Below the pieces are notes generated by a model. That model was not told where the DNA came from. It made no database searches and saw only the letters and a program-made list of their open reading frames with translations. A stretch of 52,004 nt of DNA from Gonapodya prolifera JEL478. Its lineage: Eukaryota > Monoblepharomycota > Monoblepharidomycetes > Monoblepharidales > Gonapodyaceae. A program made the position numbers and the translations under genes. Below, piece after piece: positions 43,691-52,004 of this stretch. The stretch is taken from assembly GCA_001574975.1 (NCBI GenBank), contig KQ965771.1, forward strand, positions 305,409 through 357,412, read 5' to 3'. How positions within the stretch are numbered: position 1 is the first letter of the stretch; each line of letters begins with the position of its first letter.

Positions 43691-45529
43691 ATGGCAAGAG
43701 CCATGAACGGGAACGACCTCGCTTGGGCTGGCTCCGCAGAGCAGACTGTCGCCATTGACGCCAAGTTCAGTCCGTTGACAGTCATCCAAGAGAACGGCAG
43801 TGCGGGAATATTGGAGACGATCACAGCCATGGAAATCTACAGTGGACTGTCAGTAGAGGTACGCTATAGCAAGCCGATGGCGAGACTGTAGCGACTTCTG
43901 TTGCCACAGCGAATTTAAATTTAGAGTTCTCGTCTCGCGAACCACTCGAATAGGAACTCAGAGTCAAAGACTACGAGGCCGGAAGAAAGCCAATACCTTC
44001 AAGTGGAGTAAATTACCTTGGGGTCGCCGATCCTTATAGCTTCAGTCATGGGTGGTCCAAGTTGACAACATTTGAGGTCGGTACCGCTACTAGCAATGGC
44101 GCGCGAAGTGTGTATTCAAGTGAGCTGCACTGATGCGTGCATTTCAATTATATCTCGTAAACTCACTGTGGAACTCACGTTCGACCAGCTAGCTCTGGGG
44201 GATACTATAAGGACAATGTGGGCTTCCCTCCACGGCCTCGCTCTCCTGAACCGCACGTCATATTCGAAACTCTGCCTACCGACTCAGGGAATTGTGAAAA
44301 TGTTCTCGTTGATCTCTCTTCTGAAGTCCTCCATACGATACTCGTGAAGCTACCACTTTCTTCCAAAGTCAGACTTTTACGAACGAGCAGACGCATCAGA
44401 TCCTTTCTCTTCTCAGATCCAGCACTTTTCGAGACGTTGGACTTCTGGACGTCCCAGTTTGACGCTGTTCCGCGACATCGGCCGGCTGCTGACGTTACAA
44501 ATCCCCGATTGGCTGGTATAAGCTGGCAAAGGTCCCTTTTAGACCACTTTGGGCGACCTACAGTGCGGTCTGATGTTGACGCTACCTCTTTTTATCGGGC
44601 CACCCACGAGAGTCTGAAGGGAGCTTCATTGCACGACTTGTATCTCTTGCAGCTCCGCGCACCTCTTTATTTGCAACACGGCTTAAACATACCCGGCTCG
44701 GCTTTTGTTCGCTTCATTGAGTCGTTACCCAAGAACGTTCGGGACGGGGTGAAGTACATGAGCGTTCGTGGTGCCTCGAACATTGCTGGAAAAGATTTGG
44801 TGAAAGCGCTTGGTCTTCTTCCCAATGTAACGGAAGTAAACGTTGCGGATACGAGAATTGTGTCTGACGTCGACCAGAGTATGTTCAATGCATAGAATGC
44901 CGATATTCAATCTTAATTCTCAACGCTTGTCTGCATTAACAGTATTTCTTCGCCCTGGCACCGAAGCAGAGGGTTCAAAATTCAAATTATGTCAAGATTG
45001 GTGGTCTGAGTTTTCCAGTTCGAGAGTTTCTATTCAGTTGCTCCCTTCCGACTTTGAAGACGAACTCACCAGGATGTCAATTGTGACGCCATTTAAAGAA
45101 TCCAGAGCGGTGTCTTTGAACGAGGGGTATGTTGTTCCAGATGAGCGCCTGAGATCAACCTACAATCCGGAATCGGACTTTGGGTTCGTATGCCCAAAGT
45201 GTGAAGACCAGTACTGGTTGACCCCTCAACATTGGACCAAGTGGCGGTTCCCTCTTCAATGTCTTTGTTGTTTCGCCAATTTTTGTTTGGTGTGCTGGCA
45301 CACGATTCAGATTGAAATTAAGCAAGATATGTCGAAAACTGAGAACAGTGAAAAGGATATGACTACTTGCAGCGCAGCCCGCTGCAGTAAGATCAATACA
45401 GACTTGAGAAGTGATGATTCAATGGAGTTTGAAATCGGAAAGCTTACATACAGACGACGACGCGAGAAACTCAATCTCTGTTTGCGTTGTGCAAAGCTCT
45501 GTGTCAATGCTATTCGGTGTCGGCTTTGA
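43691..45529 (+). CDS. GLEBS-motif F-box protein with C-terminal Cys-rich domain
   Basis: Four exons, 43691-43858, 43954-44107, 44189-44878 and 44943-45529, give 532 aa with all phases agreeing. Residues ~24-72 match the Gle2/Rae1-binding (GLEBS) segment of Nup98: AKFSPLTV, then ETITAMEIYSGLSVE across the first intron into ELRVKDYEAGRK. A Gly/Ser/Tyr-rich linker follows, then an F-box-like helix set LSSEVLHTILVKLP, SSKVRLLRTSRRIRSFLF. The last ~130 residues are Cys-rich: CPKCEDQYW, FPLQCLCCFANFCLVCWHT and CLRCAKLC, a probable zinc-binding module. Inference: an SCF adaptor that could dock on Rae1/Gle2. No FG repeats are present, so it is not a nucleoporin itself. The ATG is the first possible one, and the MED25-like fragment just upstream is not part of it. 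Confidence 0.65.
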
Positions 45530-46412
45530 AATTAGCTGCCAGTTTGTCGTCAGTTAGCACCCTCCAACGAATTCTAATGACGCCCTATAGACATTTTTGT
45601 AGTTTTACGCATCAATGATGCTGAATCAGCAATGACATATTCATAGTTGGCGGGCCCGCTTGTTTTCCACGTTCCTTTCTTCTCAGCCTCAGCCTTTCCA
45701 TTCATCGACTTGCGTCGATAGTTGCGAACGACTCACAGATAAACCAATCGAACGTCTAATGTGAGTATAAAAGGATAAATTATGTCTTTAAGATTACAAT
45801 AAAAGACATGTTCCACATCGATAATTCTTTGTTCGAGGTTGGAAAATTTTGGACACTGACTTTTAAGTATATAGATAATTCTTGATATGTTCTATCTGCT
45901 CAGGTAGTTGGCTGGCCCAAAGGCTCAGCTCACTGCCTGTACGTGGGAGTTGTCTGTTCGATTCCTCACAGGGCACCATGTCTTCGCCGTCACTTGAGCA
46001 GTACAAAATCGGAATCTCACTCGGACCGTGATGACTTTTTGCTTTTTCAATCTGAATTTATTTTAGCTCTTTCCTCCCAATTTTGGTTCCCCTTCACTTC
46101 TCCCCACGACGGCTAATCAACAGAATAGTGTGGAATCACCAACAGCCTTTGAATTAATTTATTCACAAGCCTTCTACTGTCACTACATACACTTCGTCGG
46201 TCTGGTGTCGCCGCCAGAGATGGACTTGCTGTGCGCGATGCCCTTTACCGCAAGTCGAGTTGCACCACGGGCGCGGACTGCCAGCGGAACATATGCTTAT
46301 ATGTACCGATCCGCGTTGAATGCAATCGGCTGCCTCCGGTGCGTTTACAAAGTCAGCAAACCCATTGAAGGAGTGACCACAGCTGCCCTGTCTTCAGTAC
46401 ACCACCACACCA
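45530..46412. other. AT-richer intergenic stretch
   Basis: Downstream of the GLEBS-F-box gene and upstream of Med25. It contains a TATAAAAG at 45766-45773 with no gene close behind it, and a tRNA-like promoter pair described separately. No coding frame was recognised. Confidence 0.4.
45905..45977 (+). other. tRNA-like sequence with A-box and B-box matches
   Basis: TGGCCCAAAGG (45913-45923) fits the pol III A-box, and GTTCGATTCC (45956-45965) fits the B-box, at tRNA-like spacing. A GCTG/CAGC D-stem and a CTCAC/GTGGG anticodon-like stem can be drawn. The acceptor stem does not pair and the T-stem is poor, so this is not a working tRNA. It could be a tRNA relic, a tRNA-derived SINE head or chance. 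Confidence 0.25.
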
Positions 46413-49231
46413 ATGCAGACGCAGCCGCCGCTGGAGCTTGTGCTTGTGGTAGAGAACTCTGTGCATCTGCTGCACCACTTGCAGAATATCAGGAGCGCAG
46501 TGCTGGATCCCCTCGTTGCGTGAGTTTCCTGGAAACGTTCCCATCCCAACGATCCACAATTCACATTCCCCCACCATCCCATCCTCACCCAGCCACCTTC
46601 GCCCATCCCGAATCGCAGTAGTGTTGTACGGTGACAGACAGCCCTTTGCAAAAAGCACAATTATTCGGCGTGCATTTGCACCCGCCGACCAGGCGATTCC
46701 CGCTTGGCTCGACCAGTTGGCAGACAGGAAGAGCTACTACGCGCTCAAGGGAGCATCGCCCAGGAATGCGGTTGTCGATGGCCTGGTTGCAGCGGTCGAG
46801 GTGGGTTTGTGAATCGCGAACTTCAGGATTCGAGCTTGCAATGGCATTTGGGAGGAGGATTGAGAGCAAGGCGTTGGGGTCATCTCAACGTTCTTTGCTT
46901 CGTGGCTTTTCGAGAGTCGTGGCGACAGCGGATCCCGATCAGTGCAATACACACCAGTGATTGACTCCAAAGTCATAAAATTCCTGCCGGGAGTGTCACC
47001 CAATGGAAATCCCTCTTGTTTCCATTTTGGTGATCGTTTATATTGCAATGACACAGTCATTGATACTAGGCATGGGAACGATGCTGCGATACCCGTGCTA
47101 TGTTTATCGAGGAGGACGGACTGTGAATCGCGAATCACGCTCGGTAAAGCCAGGAATGGTCCGCCGCTTCTCCATCTCCCGAATCTTTAACGCAAATTTT
47201 GCCGTCTCCTTAATGTCTTTCCACTCACCTCGTCTGCACGTCAATTACATATCTGAATCGCATCCACGCATCCGAACAACCCTCTCCCTCCCACCTCCCA
47301 CCTGTCCACCCAGCTCATCCACCCCGCACCCGGTCATCACACCACCTCTCCCCGCCGCGCCTCGGAGCCCCAACCCACACGGCACATCATCCTCATCGCG
47401 TCACGACCGGGCCTCAACTCCGTTGCCGTCGAGAGCGAGATGGAGGAGTTTGATCGGTGGGGTTTGCAGCAGGTGGTGGGGTATTTGAGGAAGGTGGGTA
47501 CACCGGGTGGGATGAGGAGTGAGGGGCCAGTTGAGGGTGTTGGGTATGAGTAGAACTGGGGCAGAGGGGAAGAGTTGCCACAGGTGGTATCCATAAAAAA
47601 GGGCGACGCTGTGTTTGTCGCTTTTTAGGTGCGGGAACTTGGGATTCGGGTGGTCTTTGTACCTGTTGCATTCGTGTCGGACTTTGTCTCGAGTTTCTTA
47701 ATTTCTTCATTCTTCACTCCTCGCACTTTCGCTCTCTGCACAATGTCCTTCCGCCTCGACATGACCCACCCTCGTATCCCTGCTGCCTCCGGCGCCAATC
47801 CAGAACCGCGTTCAATTCTCCCTCGTCCTCACCCAACGCGGAATCCAGGATCTCGAAGACTTCACTGTTTCGGTATGTATCCGTGTCATATTTGAAGGCG
47901 CCAATGCTGTCAGGTTCAACCCCCACCCACCCCTTGCTTGTCACCAGGTGAACAAAGACATCACCCCTCTCCGCGACATCAAACTGCCCCCGCACCTTGC
48001 GCACTTTGTGATCAAAATTGCTGGCGTCGATTTACCCGTCGGTACGTCCTGCGCTCTATTTGTCCATTTGAAAAAGGAACACTCACTTCCTCCCCCGGCC
48101 CAGCCAAACCCAAGGCCCCAATCGCAACCAGCACACCCATGCCGTCCCCAACGCCGACCATGCAACGCCAGCGAGCAGACTCCCTCACCACAACCCCGAA
48201 TCGGCAGCCCTTTGCGTCGAACTCAATGTCGGTCGCCGCATCGATCCAGCAGACAATCGCACGGGGTCAACCCAACGCGGCACTCGCGCAGGCACAGGCG
48301 CAGCTGCAGCTCAATCAAGGCGACGCCATGGCGGCAAACTTTACGGGCAACCAGCAGCAGGGGTTCGTTCCGACGGGAATCCCGCCAGGGTGGCAAGCCA
48401 ACGCCGCTACAGTTGCGCAGGCCATTGCGGCGCAAGTCAGTGCAGGGCTCCCTCGCCAAATTGCCTCTACGTCGGACACCGGGGGCCAAACTGCCGCCAC
48501 TGCCGCCGCTACCGCACTACCCTCCCGCGGAGTCCCCCTGGGCGTGCTCCAATGGCAAGGCGACGTCGTCGTGGGGAATCAGGCAATCCCCACGTCAATC
48601 TTCGCCCTGGCCATGCGGAAGCAACCAAATCCGGCGGCCCTGGAGGCGCACACATGGCCGTCCACGATTCGCGTCACGGCGTGGTCGGCGCGCATATCCC
48701 AGCATGATTTGAAGACTCTGCTGCAGAGTGGGAAGTACCCTGTCGTGCGGGTCGCGCCGAGCGCTGGGTTCGAGAAGAAGTTTGCCGAGGTATTGGGCGC
48801 GCGGTTGAAGGATGCGGTATGTGTCATCGAGGCGGGGGGTTTGCTGGGAGTTATAGGACTAACAGAACTCTGTGACATCTCGAAAGACCGCCCTGATCAA
48901 GTTTCCGACGGGCAAGACCCTGCTTGTGTTCCAGACCGTGCAACAGGCGGCCACCATGGCCTTGGGGGCGCTTTTTACGGGCGACGTACCGTTTTCGCAG
49001 ATTGCGGCCAGTGCCGGCGTTGGTGCCGCTCCTGGTCCCGCTGGGGGGCCGGGGCCGGGTGGACAGGGAGGACAAGCTGCGAGCGGTCTGCAGGCGGTGA
49101 GTGCTGTTTAGGGCTGGGGACTTGGGTGTCCGTACTGACACTTCATGGTGTTTGGTGGTGGGGTGGAATCGGGGCACAAGGCTCTTATGCAGCAGATGTA
49201 CATGCAGCTTCAGGGCTCGCACCAACACTAA
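46413..49231 (+). CDS. MED25: Mediator complex subunit 25 (Med25-like)
   Basis: The model uses exons 46413-46519, 46593-46800, 47314-47493, 47629-47673, 47804-47872, 47948-48041, 48104-48816, 48866-49096 and 49181-49231, 565 aa in phase. The N-terminal von Willebrand A domain shows LELVLVVENSVHLLHHLQN, SRIAVVLYGDRQ, RHIILIASRPGLNS and VRELGIRVVFVPV. A Gln/Ala-rich linker follows. The C-terminal activator-interaction (ACID/PTOV) domain has GVLQWQ, HTWPSTIRVTAWSAR, LKTLLQSGKYPVVRV and KTALIKFPTGKTLLVF. Med25 binds transcriptional activators for the Mediator complex. The third exon is preceded by an unusually long gap (511 nt), and the 47674-47803 intron has alternative boundaries. The last exon encodes MQQMYMQLQGSHQH. 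A decayed copy of the final exons is at 43.3 kb. Confidence 0.72.
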
Positions 49232-49371
49232 GAACACACTTTACTGTTTTATTGCTGTACCTCAAAGATAAAAGTCAAACATATGAAGGTAGAATTATTA
49301 CCGTGGCCAGGTGGTGGGTGCATGTCAAGTGGTCTGGCTTCCTCGCACTTCTTCACCCAAACCGCGACACC

Positions 49372-52004
49372 ATGAAGATCCCCCTGGGTAAAAAGCCACC
49401 GGGGAAGAAGCTCACGGCGGCGGTATGTACTCATGCTTTTGGCATGTCGCCCCCATCCGCCTTCCAGGGTCCCCACTTCTGATTTTCGTCCCGATGTGAC
49501 TCGCCCTCCGACCCACCCCACCAGCCCCCAGAAATCCAAGCCGCCGTTACATCTATCGCCACATGCGCCGACTCCTCCCTCGCGCCCCTGCTAGACACCC
49601 TCCGTGCAGCACCGCTGGGGAGGTCAGACATGCACCTTTGGATTCCCGCATTGAACCGCCTCGACTCTGTGCTCGAGGACGCCGCGAAGAAAAGAGATAC
49701 GCTTGGGGAGGGGAAGGAGACGGTCCTGGCCACGTTGAGGTTTTCCAGGTATTTGTGGGAGGGGACGACGAATCGGGGGGTATATGGGTCCACGGAGGTG
49801 AGGATTGATTAGGGACGGGATCAGTTGTGGTTTTAATGTTTTCTTTATGCTCTCGTGCTTTTGCCTTGCCCTTGTTCGCTCCGAGCAGCACCTTCACGAA
49901 CTCCTGCGGACTTTTGACCTGGACGTTCTTGCTGACACGGCACGGCTGGTACTTCGGCAAGCCCAGCGCACAAGCGGACAGCGCAAATCGTCATCGGGAC
50001 TTTCTCAGGACGTACTCGTTGCGCTGGCACAACCGTGGCGCTCGGCGACAGAAGAGCGCGTCAGCTTTTCCCAGTTTGTGGTGGGGGGAGATACTGGAAA
50101 GGTTGAGAGCGGGCTGTACTACACGGTGTACAGTGTAGTGGAGGAAGGAGCTGATAAATATGCGAAAGAGGATAAGGAAAAGGCGGGCAAGGGGAAGGAC
50201 GTAGTGAAGGAGCAGGAAAAGAGGAACGACCAAGAAAGTGGAGCCCCTCAGCGGTCGCCAGATACCCCCCAGGGTAAAGGGAGAACTTCGTCAAAGGGCC
50301 GTGTCGAAGTGACTCCGGGAAAACGCCGCCCGTCCGCACCCAAAGTCGGAGGCTCGAACAACACAAGTGGAAGCGCTGAAGATGTTGTAGCGGGGGATCA
50401 TTCCAAGCACGCCGCCTTGGGTGTGACACACATTTCGATTAGTGATGTTACGGCTTTGGGAAGCACTCCGAAAGAGGCGTTTGACTACGTCGTGGCAACC
50501 CACAAAGTTCCCGAAGATCAGCAGTTTGAGGTCGCGCACCGCATTAAGTGCGCTTTTTATGCAAAGACGCATGAGGGGAGAATTCAGTTGACGATCGTGC
50601 GCTTGCTTGCGTTGGCTATTTTAGGTATGTCTAGGCCAAGGCCGATAGATTGGTGCTGCATTTTGGATAACTATGACACTCCAATTGTCTTTGAATGTAG
50701 CCCATACATCGTCGGACGAGCTTTTCCAATCTAAAATTCTCAACCGCGAGCCTCAACTCGTCCCTGGAATCGCAGAGCTGGTGCAGAACCACGGAAGCTT
50801 CCCACAAGTGAGTCATATTGAAGTCGTCCACCCACACTTGGCCCTACAACGCTGTAATCTTCGACAAGGAAATCACCACCGCGGCGCTGTACCTTGTCGA
50901 TGGAATTGCCCGATTGCGTAACAGGCTTCAAGAAGTTCTTGGCGCTGTCAACGCGACTTCGGCGTTTGGAATATCGATGGTGCTGCTGCGTAAAGTGTTG
51001 GATCACGCTCGGAACTCTGAGACACGTGAGTTCGGGCTCCTCTTTAGGGCGGTTCGATGCGAAGTATTCACATCCGCTCTTCGCACTGGTAGATACGGAG
51101 TCCGACGCAGAATTCGCCGAAGCGCTGCTTGACTTCCTTTCGTATATAATTGCAACTCCGGCGGGAACAAATGTGTTGTCGTCCTGCGGGCTCATTCCCA
51201 CGCTAACTGCTGCCCTGGATATCTATTCGGAGAAACAGACCAAGATGGTCGGGCGGATAGTTGGAATTATCGATGTTGTCATCTCAGGTTGGTGGGCAAC
51301 TGTCGCTTAGGTCTTGATGTGGCACAGTGCTAATGTGTTCTCAATGTGGCCTTGCAGGATTTCCAGATACCTATTTTGATTCTTTTGTGAGTCTGGGCAA
51401 TTGATGCATGAATTGACGTTTTGCTTATTGCAATCATCCGTGCCTGATGCAGGTTGCAGCTCACGGTCTCGACCTCTGTGTCGCGCGTATCAAGACCGAA
51501 GTTGATGGTGCAATCGCAAATGCAAAGCGAGAAGCTGGAGGAGATATAATGGACGTGGCACCGCCTGTTGTGGAAAGTGTCGCTGCCGCGTCTGCGATTA
51601 ATCCATTCTGTAGGTTGTCTTGCGCCGTTTTTCTCTTCTCCGAAACTAAGGCTTCATCCCTCTGCAGCTCTGCCCATCCCGAACGAGAAATCCACCCTCA
51701 TTCGTTCCCTACTGAAGCTTGTGCTTCATATCCAACAAATTTCTGGCAACGCTGACCGTGTGCGCAACATGATTGAGAGCACGATACCTTTGTCGGTTCG
51801 AGACATCTTTGCCTACTCCAAGACCTTCGGACCGTCTGTGTTCGGCCTTGCGGCCAACGTGATGTCGGCGTTCATTCACAACGAACCGACATCGCTTCAG
51901 ATTCTCCAGGAACTCAAGTTGCCCCAGACGTTCTTGCTCTCGATCGCGGAACATGTACCATCGTCGGCAGAAGTTGTTTCAGCTATCCCGACTGCTTTTG
52001 GTGC
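49372..52004 (+). CDS. HUWE1/Tom1-type HECT ubiquitin ligase, N-terminal part
   Basis: Exons 49372-49422, 49525-49797, 49889-50624, 50701-50807, 50869-51025, 51093-51287, 51358-51386, 51453-51609 and 51668 to the window edge are in phase. The start MKIPLGKKPPGKK and the helical LWIPALNRLDSVL are typical of the DUF908 region of Tom1/HUWE1. Further marks are STEHLHELLRTFDLDVL, a charged disordered linker near residues 210-290, and ALYLVDGIARLRNRLQEVL. Then come LLRKVLDHARNSET, GTNVLSSCGLIPTL and, in the last exon, SGNADRVRNMIESTIPLSVR and SAEVVSAIPTAFG. The catalytic HECT domain lies outside the window. These giant ligases act in ribosome-biogenesis and transcription-linked protein turnover. 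The predicted exon 7 is only 29 nt. Confidence 0.9.

Noticed and set aside
1-52004. Search for transposases, reverse transcriptases, CRISPR arrays and rRNA genes
   Set aside because: No recognisable protein motif, terminal inverted repeat, regular spacer-repeat pattern or rRNA sequence was seen by eye on either strand. Small or degenerate elements could be missed.

Overview
The window looks like nuclear DNA of a fungus, most likely a zoosporic (chytrid-type) one. Coding regions are split by many short introns, mostly 40-130 nt with GT-AG ends and a few GC-AG. Several housekeeping genes are eukaryotic and fungus-like: eL13, uS9, a HUWE1/Tom1 ubiquitin ligase, Med25, Tad3 and a Laa2/aftiphilin-like protein. 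A homologue of the ciliary/flagellar protein FSIP1 points to a lineage that still builds flagella. LRR-TM-SH3 proteins and a TKL-like kinase with Sel1 repeats fit that picture. The species cannot be named from the sequence alone. Exon models were built by hand from reading frame, splice signals and phase. Where I give a full exon list, the exon lengths sum to a multiple of three.

Layout. 0.4-2.3 kb: FSIP1-like gene (-). 3.4-3.9 kb: unresolved ORFs. 4.3-5.3 kb: broken short-chain dehydrogenase (SDR) copy 1 (-). 6.8-7.8 kb: GNAT acetyltransferase (-). 9.1-11.0 kb: DUF2236/mpaB-type oxygenase (+). 11.1-11.6 kb: tail fragment of an F-box gene. 12.4-13.4 kb: broken SDR copy 2 (-). 13.7-15.0 kb: single-exon F-box gene (-). 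16.6-16.9 kb: F-box fragment joined to an SDR tail. 17.2-20.0 kb: divergently transcribed ribosomal protein genes eL13 (-) and uS9 (+). 20.2-21.8 kb: remnants of an LRR-SH3 gene. 22.9-24.0 kb: predicted GPI-anchored, globin-like secreted protein (+). 24.4-26.4 kb: complete LRR-TM-SH3 gene (-). 27.0-28.8 kb: decayed paralogue (+) ending in a near-identical inverted patch of its neighbour. 29.1-32.1 kb: Laa2/aftiphilin-like gene (+). 32.2-33.4 kb: MYND-finger gene (+, unresolved). 33.6-35.3 kb: broken mitochondrial-type tryptophanyl-tRNA synthetase (+). 35.7-40.2 kb: kinase-Sel1-pseudokinase-Sel1 gene (+). 40.6-42.3 kb: Tad3 (-). 42.5-43.0 kb: F-box-like ORF (-). 43.3-43.6 kb: duplicated Med25 tail. 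43.7-45.5 kb: F-box gene with an N-terminal Nup98 GLEBS-like segment (+). 46.4-49.2 kb: Med25 (+). 49.4 kb to the right edge: 5' part of a HUWE1/Tom1 HECT ligase (+).

Two themes stand out. First, three regulatory or surface proteins have unusual architectures: the tandem kinase/pseudokinase Sel1 protein, the GLEBS-F-box protein and the GPI-anchored globin-like protein. Second, the window is full of duplicated and decaying gene pieces (SDR, F-box, LRR-SH3, TrpRS, Med25). Most are 3' ends of genes with an intact or fuller copy nearby, and one retains an intron, so the copying happened at DNA level. Some disruptions are single-base changes in homopolymers, so assembly error must be excluded before every broken copy is called a pseudogene. 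No transposon, CRISPR array, rRNA gene or convincing tRNA gene was recognised.
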